From positions 1 to 64,000 of the forward strand of contig VOPT01000007.1 in the NCBI GenBank assembly GCA_009594865.1: a stretch of 64,000 nt of DNA, in the 5' to 3' direction. Position numbers and translations under genes: made by a program. The DNA comes from Nitrospira sp. (GTDB lineage Bacteria; Nitrospirota; Nitrospiria; Nitrospirales; Nitrospiraceae). How positions within the stretch are numbered: the first letter of the stretch is position 1; the number at the start of each line of letters is the position of its first letter. A model generated the notes under the pieces. It worked only from the letters and a program-made list of their open reading frames with translations, did no database searches and was not told the origin of the DNA. Below are positions 18,589 through 27,763 of the stretch, piece after piece.

Positions 18589-18903
18589 ATGATCACTCCA
18601 CAGCAGACACCCCGGCAGCGAATGATGACGCTGCTAACCGGCACGTTGTTATCGTCTCACCAGTTGGCGCAACTTGTCGGCATGCCGGAGCGCCAGGTGG
18701 AAGATCATCTGACCCACATTGTCAAAACGCTTGCGCGCGACGCGTCACGCACCTTTCTGTTGGAACCGTCGCACTGTCAGGACTGTACGTACAGCTTCCG
18801 CGATCGAACCAGGCTCACGCGACCAAGCCGCTGTCCCCGTTGCCGCAGCGAAGCGATTACCTCTCCACGGTATGGCATCCGGGAAGAGTCCGGTTCGCAA
18901 TGA
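18589..18903 (+). CDS. Winged-helix regulator fused to a zinc ribbon (COG3357-like)
   Basis: 104 residues. The first ~60 residues form a helix-turn-helix (LSSHQLAQLVGMPERQVEDH). The C-terminal part has a zinc ribbon with CQDC and CPRC pairs about 18 residues apart. Small proteins of this layout are annotated as predicted transcriptional regulators, mostly in archaea and some bacteria; targets are unknown. It faces away from the tldDE pair and could control it; that is position-based inference only. Confidence 0.8.
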   Translation: MITPQQTPRQRMMTLLTGTLLSSHQLAQLVGMPERQVEDHLTHIVKTLARDASRTFLLEPSHCQDCTYSFRDRTRLTRPSRCPRCRSEAITSPRYGIREESGSQ

Positions 18904-18998
18904 TGCAGCTTGTCTGGACACCTCACTCAAAACCACTACCGACGTGGCAGTCGCTGCGATGACCACGCCGCGCGACCGATGAAGGAAAGGACCGTCGC

Positions 18999-19220
18999 AT
19001 GAATGCCGTACTAACCTGGACCTTTCTCGTCCTGCTCATGAGCGCATCGGCCTGCGGGCCGGATCAGGCGACACAATGGTTGGAAACCGCTCAGTTCGAG
19101 GAGCGCCAAACCAACCTGGTCCACGCCAGAGAGCTGTACGAGAACATCGTCCGCCAGTATCCCGACAGCCCCGCCGCCAAGACGGCGCGAGCACGGCTCG
19201 CCGAACTCGCCAAACCATAA
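18999..19220 (+). CDS. Small TPR-like lipoprotein
   Basis: 73 residues. AAAGGA precedes the ATG. The lipobox is SASACG. The mature part is one TPR-like helical hairpin (RELYENIVRQYPDSPAAKTA) similar to the repeats of BamD/YbgF-type proteins. Too short to form a BamD; it probably acts as a small envelope adaptor. The frame is convincing because of the lipoprotein signal and ribosome site. Confidence 0.65.
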   Translation: MNAVLTWTFLVLLMSASACGPDQATQWLETAQFEERQTNLVHARELYENIVRQYPDSPAAKTARARLAELAKP

Positions 19221-19255
19221 GCGGGAACGCCGCTGGGGACGTTTCTGCCGTCCTG

Positions 19256-20056
19256 TTAGGGCCGGCGCGGGAACCAGGGAAAAAACGCATTCGTGGTGCG
19301 GCGATAGGTAGCATACTCCTCACCCCGGCTCGTCATCGTCTGTGTTTCAGTCCAGGGAATGCCGGTGACTTTCAGGAGCGCCCAGCCCATCGTTAGCGGG
19401 CCAATCAGCGTCACCCCCCAATTGCCCAACGGACTCGCCAATCCCATCACCACGTAACTCCACCAGTGCAGCCATTCAAAAAAGTAATTGGGGTGGCGCG
19501 AGTAGTACCACAGTCCCTCCCGGCACACGCGGTCCCGGTTCCAGGGCTGACGCCGAAAGGATGCCAACTGCCAATCGGCCACTGCCTCCCCTGTCACGGC
19601 GACTGCCCAGAGCAGTACACCCGGTAGCTCCAGAAGATGAAATGGCGGATGGGGATTCTGCATGACGACCAGCGGAGGAAGCGAGAACCAGACAATGGCC
19701 GCGGCCTGCAGTTGAAAGTACCAGAACCGGCGGAGCGGCCCCTGCTCGCCCCATTGCACGCGCAGAGTGCGGTAGCGGCCGTCTTCCGATTTATGCCACA
19801 ACCGATCGATGAGTATATGCGTGCCCAGGCGGGCCGCGTAGAGCACGATCATCACACACACCACCAAGCGCCTCGCCGGTTCGCCTGGCACAACAGTGCT
19901 GTACCACAGCACGACCAAGGCTAACCCATAACACCAGCCCACATCGGCCAGAGCAAGATTATGCAGGCGGCGCTCGAGCAACCAGAGCGCGACCATCAAG
20001 AGCGCCGAAGCGGCCCAGGCGGTCATGAGAAGTGACAGTGGGTCTGTCGCCATCAT
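19256..20056 (-). CDS. DUF1295 / steroid 5-alpha-reductase-like membrane protein
   Basis: 266 residues from ATG 20056 (a second ATG follows at once). About six or seven membrane helices. The C-terminal end carries the family signature GLWYYSRHPNYFFEWLHWW and TGIPWTETQTMTSRGEEYATY, as in DUF1295 proteins, which share the fold of isoprenylcysteine methyltransferase and steroid reductases. The reaction is unknown. It is divergent from a cytochrome c gene. Confidence 0.85.
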   Translation of the reverse strand: MMATDPLSLLMTAWAASALLMVALWLLERRLHNLALADVGWCYGLALVVLWYSTVVPGEPARRLVVCVMIVLYAARLGTHILIDRLWHKSEDGRYRTLRVQWGEQGPLRRFWYFQLQAAAIVWFSLPPLVVMQNPHPPFHLLELPGVLLWAVAVTGEAVADWQLASFRRQPWNRDRVCREGLWYYSRHPNYFFEWLHWWSYVVMGLASPLGNWGVTLIGPLTMGWALLKVTGIPWTETQTMTSRGEEYATYRRTTNAFFPWFPRRP

Positions 20057-20231
20057 GCGATCAGTACTCGACGTGAACTGCGAAGGCACAGCGCGTATCG
20101 TACGTGGCCGGATGATTCTACTACGGCGGCCACCGCAACACACGGCGGAGAAGATCGAATGGCATTGCCCTCGCCACACGCGTATGATGGCCGACTATGC
20201 AGATGTGGCCCCGCTGACCGAAGGAACCAAC

Positions 20232-20588
20232 ATGACCAGAATATTCGTCACGACACTGGTGGTCGTCCTGACACTTGCCGGCGCAGTCCTGAATCAGTCG
20301 GATGCGAGTAGTGACGCGACGCGGAAGACCGATCCTCTTGCAAAAGGGAAACGGCTGTTCGCCAGACACTGCGCCGGGTGCCATGGTCCGGAAGGAAAAG
20401 GGGATGGGTACAAACTACTCGGACCGGACCCGGCCAATCTGACCGCGCCCGCGACCAGGAAGCAATCAGACAGGGCGTTGCTCGCCACCATTCACGAAGG
20501 CAAACCGAACATGCCGTCGTGGAAAGGGCTTCTCTCCGAGCGCGACATCAAGAGCGTGCTGGCCTACGTTCGTTCGCTGCCGCACTGA
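20232..20588 (+). CDS. Small monohaem cytochrome c
   Basis: 118 residues from ATG 20232, with AAGGA at 6 nt. A signal peptide (about 1-25) leads to a class I cytochrome c domain: haem attachment CAGCH at 47-51, the likely axial ligand Met94 in KPNMPSW, and a C-terminal helix DIKSVLAYVRSL. A periplasmic electron carrier is expected. In a nitrite-oxidising organism it could serve the respiratory chain, but nothing nearby fixes its partner. Confidence 0.9.
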   Translation: MTRIFVTTLVVVLTLAGAVLNQSDASSDATRKTDPLAKGKRLFARHCAGCHGPEGKGDGYKLLGPDPANLTAPATRKQSDRALLATIHEGKPNMPSWKGLLSERDIKSVLAYVRSLPH

Positions 20589-20599
20589 TTCGCAAGAGT

Positions 20600-21478
20600 C
20601 TACCGAGCAGCGGGATAATCCCAAAGATCGCCGCTCTCCGACGGATTCTCCGTCAGCCATTGGCGAAATCCCGGCAGGGGGAACGACAGGAGTGCCTGGA
20701 TCTTCTCACTGCGCATGGAGAGATCCGGCGGACGCGGCGGGCCATGATAGTCGGCAACCGAACCAGGCCGGATCGACGACCGTAATTCCGGGAATCGCGC
20801 CGCCACCAGCTCCCCGATCTCCCAGCGAGAGAGCCGTTCATGGCCCCCCAGGTGATACAGGCCCGGGCGGCGCTGTACGCCGAACTCCCAGAGCGCCCGC
20901 ACCAAAGCACCAGCCGGCATCGGACAGCGAAACTCGTCTGTAAACAATGTGAGCTTCGCCCCCTTCGCCGCCGACCGCACCATATCTTCGACGAAACTCC
21001 GGTCGCGCGTCGGTGACGTGCCCGCTGTCAATGCGATACGCACGACGGCATGGGCCGGATTCTCGAAAACGACCTGCTCCGCCTCGGCCTTCGTGTGCCC
21101 ATAGACGTTGAGCGGATGAATGGCATCGGTTTCGACATACTGCCCCTTCGCGCCATCAAACACTTGGTCGGTGGAAAGGAAGATGAACGGCACGTCTCGT
21201 GCGAGGCCGGCCAGGAGCCGGGTTGCCTCGACATTGATCAGCCTAGCCTGCGCGGGATCCTGCTCACACAGACCGGTGCGGCTCAACGCCGCGCAGTGGA
21301 TGACGAGGTCCGGCCGGTGACGATCCCAGAGCCGTTGTACCCGTGCGCGATCGGTGAGATCGACCTCGTTCCTGGTCACGGCACGCACATCCCAGTCAGG
21401 CACCCAGCGCGACGCGCTCCTGACGAGATAGCCACCGATCAGGCCGGAAGCACCGGTGATAAGCGCGATAGGCTTCAT
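20600..21478 (-). CDS. RmlD-like SDR sugar-nucleotide reductase
   Basis: 292 residues, extended SDR fold. Residues 6-14 carry LITGASGLIGG, and STDQVFDG and YGHTKAEAE provide the catalytic Ser/Tyr-xxx-Lys set (PLNVYGHTK). The overall order matches dTDP-4-dehydrorhamnose reductase, but no other rhamnose genes lie nearby, so the substrate is open. ATGA overlap with the preceding SDR gene shows coupling in a three-gene operon. Confidence 0.8.
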   Translation of the reverse strand: MKPIALITGASGLIGGYLVRSASRWVPDWDVRAVTRNEVDLTDRARVQRLWDRHRPDLVIHCAALSRTGLCEQDPAQARLINVEATRLLAGLARDVPFIFLSTDQVFDGAKGQYVETDAIHPLNVYGHTKAEAEQVVFENPAHAVVRIALTAGTSPTRDRSFVEDMVRSAAKGAKLTLFTDEFRCPMPAGALVRALWEFGVQRRPGLYHLGGHERLSRWEIGELVAARFPELRSSIRPGSVADYHGPPRPPDLSMRSEKIQALLSFPLPGFRQWLTENPSESGDLWDYPAAR

Positions 21479-22149
21479 GCTTCGCTCAGCCCCAGACGCC
21501 GGATCTCCGGCACGTCGATGATCCTAGTCTTCACGGGAGGGTGCTCGATAGACCACAGCAGGGCCGCGAGCATGTCTCGAATCGTGATCAATCCCAAGCG
21601 CATAGCGGCCTCTCTCGTTGCGGACACTCGTTCCATCAGACGATAGACCGGCACCAGCGCCAGTGGCCACCAATGCCCGGGGCCGAGAATGTACCACGGC
21701 CTGAGGATGGTGGCGACCAATCCGGCTCGCCTGATGGCCTCTTCCCCGTCACAACGCACAGCGATGTAGTCACGCATAATTGGCGCGGGATGGGCGACAC
21801 TGACGTAGACGAAGTGATCCACACCAGTCGCGGCGGCGGCTCGAATCGCCGCCATGGCTGAGGGCCCATCGATCGCACGAAACTGCGCCCCCTTCCATGG
21901 TGATGGCTTGGGCACACCCACCAACTGGATGAGTGTATCGTGTCCCCGCACAGATTCCGCGAACGTCTCGGTCTTTAAGGGATCACCAACCACAATCCGG
22001 CAACCAGCTGAAACCTTCTTCACAGAAGTGTCGCGAACCAACGCCGTCACGTCATGCCCTCGTTCAAGGAGCAACGGGATAAGCCGCGCCCCGAGGTAGC
22101 CCGTGCCGCCGGTGACAAAGATGCGATGCCTGTCGGTCGGCTTGGTCAT
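21475..22149 (-). CDS. NAD(P)-binding SDR (NmrA/complex I 39-kDa-like)
   Basis: 225 residues from ATG 22149, whose ATGA overlaps the stop of the patatin-like gene. The dinucleotide motif is VTGGTGYLGARL; DTLIQLVGVPKP and VDHFVYVSVAH follow, as in atypical SDRs of the NDUFA9/YbjT type. The YxxxK catalytic motif is degenerate, which suggests a binding or regulatory role. Coupled at both ends to its neighbours. Confidence 0.8.
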   Translation of the reverse strand: MTKPTDRHRIFVTGGTGYLGARLIPLLLERGHDVTALVRDTSVKKVSAGCRIVVGDPLKTETFAESVRGHDTLIQLVGVPKPSPWKGAQFRAIDGPSAMAAIRAAAATGVDHFVYVSVAHPAPIMRDYIAVRCDGEEAIRRAGLVATILRPWYILGPGHWWPLALVPVYRLMERVSATREAAMRLGLITIRDMLAALLWSIEHPPVKTRIIDVPEIRRLGLSEA

Positions 22150-23402
22150 GGATGCGAGAACAGCGCCGGCTTCGTGTCCAGGAAACCCGCCCACCCGGCC
22201 ATTCCGTTCATCTCTTCGCGGCCCTTCGCTACGAGTCGGCCTGCCGCTGTAATCAACGCAGCCTGGTCTTCGGCCGATAAGCCCAGGTTCGTTTTGATAT
22301 GCGTGACGTGCTCGCCCAAGGGATCCGTATCCGGCAATTGGCGCAGTGCGACATGCCAGAATCGACAGGTTCCTCCGACCGCGTCTTGCCCCACCCGGAA
22401 GGTGCCGAACTGTGACACATCCTGCAGGGAGGCAGGAATTCCGGATAGCTCCAAGACATTCCGGCGATGGCCCCGCAGCAGGGCCGCAGCGGCAGAGAGT
22501 GGCGTGTGTGTCTCATTCCTCTGGCGACCCGTCGCATCGATGGAGACGATCAGGCAGCCCTGCGGAAACAGATCCGTCATGGAACGGTTGATTAAGGCGC
22601 CCTCGACCACGTGCATAAGCGTCCGAATCCCCAGATTGTCAGCCGCGCCTCCATCATAGGCCAGCACCGGATTGGCAAGCGCGCCGTTCGTGCCCGCACG
22701 GCTATCTGTCAGCCTGAAGGGTTCCAGCACGCCGGGGTAGGCCGCCGACATGTAGACGGCCCTGGCCATACTGAACGGCGCCAAGGGAATACCCAGCGAC
22801 GCAAACCGTTCCTCGGCAATGACCAGGGGATCACCGGTCAGGGCATCTGTGGCGTTCATCAATAAGATGGGTCGCGAGGGATTGAGGTCAGCGAAGGTGG
22901 CGCCGTGAAACAGTTGTTCGTCCAGGGCGCGGATGACCGGTTCGGCTGGTACGGTGTCTCGAAAGGCATACCGGATCAGATTGTGTGGAGCCGCATACCA
23001 CGGCCCCGCGACCGCGCCTTGAATATCGCGGCCGATCTGCTCGACGAACCCTTGTTGAAAACGGAAGTCCCGGTACCCTTCCAACGCATAGGATGCCGCA
23101 GGCAGCGCGCCACCGGAGACGGCCGACAGCACATCGACCTGTGACAACAGACCGATCCGGTCAAGTTCCTTCATGACGGCGGCCCCGAAGACAGCCGCGC
23201 GGCTGCCTCCGCCGGAAAATGCCAGTCCGACGAACCGGCCATCCGCCAATTCTTTTTGGCCTAACTGGAGGGTCGCCCTGGTCGCTGTAGCAGAAGAGTG
23301 AGGAGGGAGAGCCCGAGGAGGATCGGCCGTCGCGCACGAGACCGAGGTCAGCAGCAACATCGCGAGGCAACAGCCGAGGAAACGTCCCGGTACCATACTC
23401 AT
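22146..23402 (-). CDS. Patatin-like phospholipase, lipoprotein
   Basis: 418 residues. A lipoprotein signal ends at TSVSC. The patatin domain has the oxyanion loop AFSGGGSRAAVFGAA, the nucleophile region LSAVSGGALPAA and the dyad Asp in YDGGAADNLGI. Such enzymes hydrolyse acyl ester bonds in phospholipids. It is the first gene of an operon with two SDR proteins, coupled by a 4-nt overlap; a link between lipid turnover and the SDRs is possible but not shown. Confidence 0.9.
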   Translation of the reverse strand: MSMVPGRFLGCCLAMLLLTSVSCATADPPRALPPHSSATATRATLQLGQKELADGRFVGLAFSGGGSRAAVFGAAVMKELDRIGLLSQVDVLSAVSGGALPAASYALEGYRDFRFQQGFVEQIGRDIQGAVAGPWYAAPHNLIRYAFRDTVPAEPVIRALDEQLFHGATFADLNPSRPILLMNATDALTGDPLVIAEERFASLGIPLAPFSMARAVYMSAAYPGVLEPFRLTDSRAGTNGALANPVLAYDGGAADNLGIRTLMHVVEGALINRSMTDLFPQGCLIVSIDATGRQRNETHTPLSAAAALLRGHRRNVLELSGIPASLQDVSQFGTFRVGQDAVGGTCRFWHVALRQLPDTDPLGEHVTHIKTNLGLSAEDQAALITAAGRLVAKGREEMNGMAGWAGFLDTKPALFSHP

Positions 23403-23480
23403 GCGTGAATATACGGCTGAGTCTGAAAAACGGATGCTTCTCCGGCAAGAGGCAAGAATAGTGAGAAGCTAAGAACCATT

Positions 23481-23607
23481 GCAGGCTGTTCAAAAGAGTT
23501 TTCCAGCAAGGCCGCAGGAAGCACGCCGACTGAGGCGTACCTTCCGGGTACGTCGCAGGGAGGCGTGCGACTGAGAACGCTGCTGGAAGCCCTTTTCAAC
23601 AGCCTGC
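23481..23607 (+). repeat. Dispersed hairpin element, intact copy
   Basis: 127 bp. Arms GCAGGCTGTTCAAAAGAG (left) and the complementary CTTTTCAACAGCCTGC (right) pair over about 27 nt. The core has CCAGCAAGGCCGCAGGAAG, GAGGCGTACCTTCCGGGTACG and GAGAACGCTGCTGG. Its last base is also part of the ettA stop codon, so it sits exactly at the 3' end of ettA and could end that transcript and the convergent patatin promoter region. Confidence 0.85.
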
Positions 23608-25289
23608 TAATTCCTGGTCAGCTTACGATACCGAATCCGGTGCGGCTGATCGGCTTCTTTGCCGAGCCGTCGCTTCCGATCCGCTTCGTATTCGCTGTAG
23701 TTGCCCTCGTACCAGACGACTTTGCTATCGCCTTCGAAGGCCATGATGTGCGTGGCGACGCGGTCCAGGAACCAGCGGTCGTGGCTGCTGATGACGGCGC
23801 AGCCGGCAAACCCTTCCAACCCTTCCTCCAAAGCACGAAGCGTGTTGACGTCGAGGTCGTTGGTCGGCTCGTCGAGGATGATCAGGTTCGCGCCTTCTTT
23901 CAGCATCCGAGCCAGGTGCACACGATTGCGTTCTCCACCCGACAGGTCTTTCACTTTTTTCTGCTGGTCGGTTCCGGCGAAATTGAAGCGCGCGCAGTAG
24001 CCGCGGGCATTGACCTCGGCCTTACCCAGCATGATTGTGTCCTGCCCGTCGGAGATGATTTCGTAGACGGTTTTGTTGGGGTCAAGGGATCGGTCCTGGT
24101 CCACATACCCTAACTTGACCGTTTCACCGATGCGAATGGTGCCCGTATCCGGCTTCTCCTTGCCGATGATCATGCGGAACATGGTCGTCTTGCCCGCCCC
24201 GTTGGGACCCACCACTCCCACGATGCCGCCTTTCGGCAGGCTGAATTCCACATTTTCATACAACACATTGTCGCCGAACGCCTTACTGATCCCCTTGGCC
24301 TCCACAACGACGTCGCCCAGGCGCGGTCCCGGTGGAATATAGATCTCCAGGTCGGCCGCCAGCTGATCCTGCTTTTGATTGACCAGTTCCTCATACCGGT
24401 TGAGGCGCGCCTTGCCCTTCGATTGCCGAGCCTTCGGTGACATCCGGATCCATTCCAACTCGTGCTCCAGCGTCTTCTTGCGTTTCGATTCGGCCTTCTC
24501 TTCCTTCTCCAGCCGATCCTGTTTCTGCTCCAGCCAGGAGGTGTAGTTGCCCTGAAACGGAATGCCGTGCCCGCGATCCAGTTCCAGAATCCAGCCCGCG
24601 ACGTTGTCGAGAAAGTACCGGTCGTGGGTGACGGCAATGACGGTGCCTTTGTACTGCTGAAGATGTTGTTCCAACCATTGCACCGATTCGGCATCGAGAT
24701 GGTTGGTCGGCTCGTCGAGCAGCAGAATGTCCGGCTCTTGAATCATGAGGCGGCAGAGGGCCACGCGGCGTTTTTCGCCCCCTGAGAGGACGCTCACTTT
24801 TTGATCGGCAGGCGGACACCGCAACGCATCCATGGCGATCTCCAACTCGCTTTCGAGTTCCCAGCCATTCGCCGCCTCGATCTTCTCTTGCAATTGCGCC
24901 TGCTTGTCGATGAGTTTTTCCATCTCATCCGGGCTCGCGTCGCCCATGCTGTTGCTGACCGCTTCGTATTCGTGCAGCAAGGCGACCAGTTCTTTTTTGC
25001 CTTCTTCCACGACTTCCTTGACGGTCTTGTTCGGGTCGAGCTGCGGCTCCTGTTCAAGTAAGCCGACGCTGTAGCCCTTCGAGCGGGTGATCTCGCCGAC
25101 ATAGTTGGGATCGGTCCCGGCGATGATTTTCAGCAGCGAGCTTTTGCCGGACCCGTTCAATCCCAGCACACCGATCTTGGCACCGTAATAAAAACCCAGG
25201 TAGATATCGCGGAGGACTTGTTTCTTGGGCGGATAGACCTTGCCCACCCCGACCAGTGAAAAAATCACTTGCTTATCGTTCGTCGCCAT
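23607..25289 (-). CDS. ettA: ABC-F ATPase EttA
   Basis: 560 residues from ATG 25289 (GAGG 6 nt upstream; ATG 25295 is an alternative). Two ATP-binding cassettes: GLNGSGKSS with [11 protein letters not shown] and [11 protein letters not shown], then GPNGAGKTT with [11 protein letters not shown] and [10 protein letters not shown]. The length fits EttA (555 in E. coli), including the arm domain near [12 protein letters not shown] and the linker rich in Lys/Glu. EttA binds the ribosomal E site and gates the first elongation steps according to ATP:ADP ratio. Cytoplasmic, single gene. Confidence 0.95.
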   Translation of the reverse strand: MATNDKQVIFSLVGVGKVYPPKKQVLRDIYLGFYYGAKIGVLGLNGSGKSSLLKIIAGTDPNYVGEITRSKGYSVGLLEQEPQLDPNKTVKEVVEEGKKELVALLHEYEAVSNSMGDASPDEMEKLIDKQAQLQEKIEAANGWELESELEIAMDALRCPPADQKVSVLSGGEKRRVALCRLMIQEPDILLLDEPTNHLDAESVQWLEQHLQQYKGTVIAVTHDRYFLDNVAGWILELDRGHGIPFQGNYTSWLEQKQDRLEKEEKAESKRKKTLEHELEWIRMSPKARQSKGKARLNRYEELVNQKQDQLAADLEIYIPPGPRLGDVVVEAKGISKAFGDNVLYENVEFSLPKGGIVGVVGPNGAGKTTMFRMIIGKEKPDTGTIRIGETVKLGYVDQDRSLDPNKTVYEIISDGQDTIMLGKAEVNARGYCARFNFAGTDQQKKVKDLSGGERNRVHLARMLKEGANLIILDEPTNDLDVNTLRALEEGLEGFAGCAVISSHDRWFLDRVATHIMAFEGDSKVVWYEGNYSEYEADRKRRLGKEADQPHRIRYRKLTRN

Positions 25290-25391
25290 AGCCATCCTCA
25301 GTAGAGTGTGAACCGTCTGTTCGATCGTGTAATCGATGACCATAACAAAGCGCGGCGTTATTCACAACCGCGCGAGGGTGTCCTGCTCGTG

Positions 25392-26108
25392 ATGCCAAAC
25401 GCACGGATTCAGCGAAGATCCTGCCGCCTCATTCTGGCCCTGCTTCTGCCGCTGCTCGCCTGGATGGGTGTCACATCCGTCCTTGCGGATGATCGAGAGC
25501 AGCGCGACCTGGTGGACCAGTCGCGCATGACCCTTTCGAACTTTCTCGCCGATTCCAACATGACCTGGTTTCGCGACCACATCCAAGAGGCCAAGGGTCT
25601 TTTCATCGTGCCGCAATATATGAAGGGCGCCTTGATCTATGGCGCAGCCGGCGGCAGTGGCGTCTTCGTTGCCAAGGATGAAAAGACCGGCGAATGGAGC
25701 GAGCCGGCCTTTTTCACGATGGGAGCGGCCAGCTTCGGCTTTCAGTTCGGCGCGCAGATGTCGGAAGTCGTGTTGCTGGTCCTGACGCAACGCGGAGTGG
25801 ATTCACTGCTGCTGGGTAATTTCAAACTCGGGGCGGATGGATCGGTCGCTGTTGGACCGGTCGGCGCAGGTGTCTCCGGTGCGACAACGCCCAACCTCAG
25901 TGCAGACCTGTTGTCGTTCGTGCGGGCCAAGGGCCTGTTTGCGGGAGTGTCGTTGGAAGGAGCGGCCTTGATCAGCCGGGATGAGTGGAGCCGAGCCTAC
26001 TACGGTAAGCCCGTCAGCCCGACTGATATCGTCATCCGCCGCGAGGTGAAGAATCCGCATTCGGAAACGTTGCGTCAAGAAATTCTCAGAGGCAGTGATG
26101 GACGGTAG
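25392..26108 (+). CDS. SYLF-domain (Ysc84-like) lipid-binding protein
   Basis: 238 residues from ATG 25392. A signal peptide (about 9-33, ending VLADD) is followed by the SYLF domain: FIVPQYMKGALIYGAAGGSG, the signature TGEWSEPAFFTMG and FGFQFGAQMSEVVLLVL. These exported proteins bind phosphoinositides or other lipids in the systems studied. A probable decayed relative of this domain lies at 29.0 kb. Confidence 0.9.
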   Translation: MPNARIQRRSCRLILALLLPLLAWMGVTSVLADDREQRDLVDQSRMTLSNFLADSNMTWFRDHIQEAKGLFIVPQYMKGALIYGAAGGSGVFVAKDEKTGEWSEPAFFTMGAASFGFQFGAQMSEVVLLVLTQRGVDSLLLGNFKLGADGSVAVGPVGAGVSGATTPNLSADLLSFVRAKGLFAGVSLEGAALISRDEWSRAYYGKPVSPTDIVIRREVKNPHSETLRQEILRGSDGR

Positions 26109-26208
26109 CGTCTCGCTCGGTCAACGGCAACGGCTGGGGTCATGCTGTTAAAACATGAAGAGCTTCAAGACTTCACATGGTTGCGGTTCTTCACTGGATG
26201 AAAGTTTC

Positions 26209-26237
26209 TTGACATGATTCAGAAGTTAGTTTAGTCT
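26209..26237 (+). promoter_or_regulatory. Possible promoter of the Phd/VapC pair
   Basis: TTGACA at 26209-26214, then 17 nt, then TAGTCT at 26232-26237 (weak -10). A start site 7 nt later would fall on the ATG at 26244, and no Shine-Dalgarno is visible, so a leaderless transcript is conceivable. Confidence 0.4.
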
Positions 26238-26243
26238 TTGACC

Positions 26244-26489
26244 ATGATTAAGCTCAATGTGCATGAGGCCAAGACACATCTCTCCAAATATTTGGCCAAG
26301 CTTAAGGCGGGGGAGCGGATTCTGTTGTGCAAACGCAATCACCCCATTGCCGAAATCACGGCGCTGCCAGAACCTCTCACCCATGCTCGGCCTATCGGGC
26401 TAGCGAAAGGGCGCTTTACCATCCCGCGCAGTTTCTTCGAACCGCTGCCGGACGCACTCCTGCAGGCGTTTGAGGGAACGCACGAGTGA
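26244..26489 (+). CDS. Phd/YefM-family antitoxin
   Basis: 81 residues from ATG 26244 (a TTG two codons upstream is possible). MIKLNVHEAKTHLSKYLAKL is the typical start of Phd-family antitoxins, the DNA-binding half. The C-terminal half (PRSFFEPLPDALLQAFEG) should wrap the toxin. It overlaps the VapC-type toxin by 4 nt. AT-richer than its neighbours. Confidence 0.9.
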   Translation: MIKLNVHEAKTHLSKYLAKLKAGERILLCKRNHPIAEITALPEPLTHARPIGLAKGRFTIPRSFFEPLPDALLQAFEGTHE

Positions 26490-26872
26490 AGTGCCTGCTC
26501 GATAGCTGTACCTTTCTGTGGATTATCTCGGATGCCAAAGAACTATCGCCAACGGCCCGTGAACTTTTTACCGACCCGGACAACGAGATCCTACTGAGCG
26601 TCGTGTCGGTATGGGAGCTGTCCGTGAAACAGGGGCTAGGACGATTGTCGTTGCCAAACCCGATCGATCGATTTCTGGTGGAGCAACGGGAGCGACATGG
26701 GATTGCGATGCTTTCACTTCATGAACGCGCGGTGTTGCATCTGCACAAGCTTCCCAAGTTACATCGAGACCCCTTTGATCGCATGCTGATCTGCCAAGCG
26801 ATAGAACATGATTGCCTGCTACTCACGCCCGACCCCTTGATGACCCAATACCCGATTCGCACTCGCTGGTAA
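26486..26872 (+). CDS. VapC-family PIN-domain toxin
   Basis: 128 residues. PIN acidic residues are Asp6 (LLDSC), Glu44 (SVWELSVK), Asp95 and Asp98 (HRDPFDRMLICQA). It resembles the branch of PIN toxins paired with Phd antitoxins. Expected to be an RNase that cuts tRNA or rRNA until neutralised. Its stop is directly followed by that of the convergent HugZ-like gene. Confidence 0.9.
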   Translation: MKCLLDSCTFLWIISDAKELSPTARELFTDPDNEILLSVVSVWELSVKQGLGRLSLPNPIDRFLVEQRERHGIAMLSLHERAVLHLHKLPKLHRDPFDRMLICQAIEHDCLLLTPDPLMTQYPIRTRW

Positions 26873-27763
26873 TTACAGGGAGTGCAGCACCGGAGTTCCT
26901 GCCCTTGCCTTCGCGGCCAGATCGGCAAGCCCGGCGCGAGCTTCTCCAGCATTGCGAACAGGGGCCGAGAAGGCAAATCGTCCGCCTTGCATCCGGTCAG
27001 GTGTTTGTACCCGCAGATGAAATCCCAACCGATCCATCGTCGTGATGCTCGCCTGCTCGGCATCCAGCTGGCCGCATTCTCGTGCCAACAGCAGAAGCGT
27101 CTCCTGTTGCGCCGTATTCATCTCGCGAATGAGGTCCGCAGCGGTCTCTGCTAGTGGATCGACAGACGCCGCCATGTAATCGGCTGGTGCCACCCATCCC
27201 ATCGATCCGAACCCGCCGACAAAATAAATGTCCGCCAGCGCCATACGAAAAAAAGCGAAGTCGTCGAAGTCCACCCAGTACGACGCGTTCGCATGACGTG
27301 TGAGATAGCGCTCGCGCACGGGAGCAACTTGGTCCTTGGGCACCTTCGTGACCGCTCCCATCAAGGTCACTCTTGCCGCACCCAGCGGATCCCGCTGACT
27401 CTCCGGCGGGGTAACGAGCAGGCTGGCCCGCGGATCGCCCAGTAGGTTTTGCGTGTGCATCGCCATGGTGCTGATGAGAAAACTCGGCTGCCCCTGGTCG
27501 TCGAGGCCATAGGGCATGACGGACCCGAAGGGCCAGCCTGGTTGTTTCCGCGAGATGGTCGAAAGCCCGCCCGTCTGCTGGAGATAGACCAGGGTCTTCG
27601 TCCGTTCGGCATGGGACGGTTCGGGGACTTCCGGCCCGTCGGAATCCGGCCCGCTATTATGTTGCTGTGATGATGACAACGATGCCTCTTTTCTGTGCAA
27701 TGAGCTGCCGGACACCTTACCCTGGATGTGCCGTGGATTTCCACTGAAGCGGCGCTGAGGCAA
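26873..27763 (-). CDS. HugZ-like pyridoxamine-phosphate-oxidase-fold protein
   Basis: Up to 296 residues. A split-barrel flavin/haem-binding domain (GGLSTISRKQPGWPFGSVMP, STMAMHTQNLLGDPRASLLV) is followed by the DUF2470-type C-terminal part (FGSMGWVAPADY to TTMDRLGFHLRVQ). This layout is that of HugZ haem-degrading proteins and of plant-like flavin proteins. The first ~30 residues look unstructured; a TTG at 27679 with AAGAGG upstream is a credible alternative start, giving 268 residues. Confidence 0.8.
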   Translation of the reverse strand: MPQRRFSGNPRHIQGKVSGSSLHRKEASLSSSQQHNSGPDSDGPEVPEPSHAERTKTLVYLQQTGGLSTISRKQPGWPFGSVMPYGLDDQGQPSFLISTMAMHTQNLLGDPRASLLVTPPESQRDPLGAARVTLMGAVTKVPKDQVAPVRERYLTRHANASYWVDFDDFAFFRMALADIYFVGGFGSMGWVAPADYMAASVDPLAETAADLIREMNTAQQETLLLLARECGQLDAEQASITTMDRLGFHLRVQTPDRMQGGRFAFSAPVRNAGEARAGLADLAAKARAGTPVLHSL

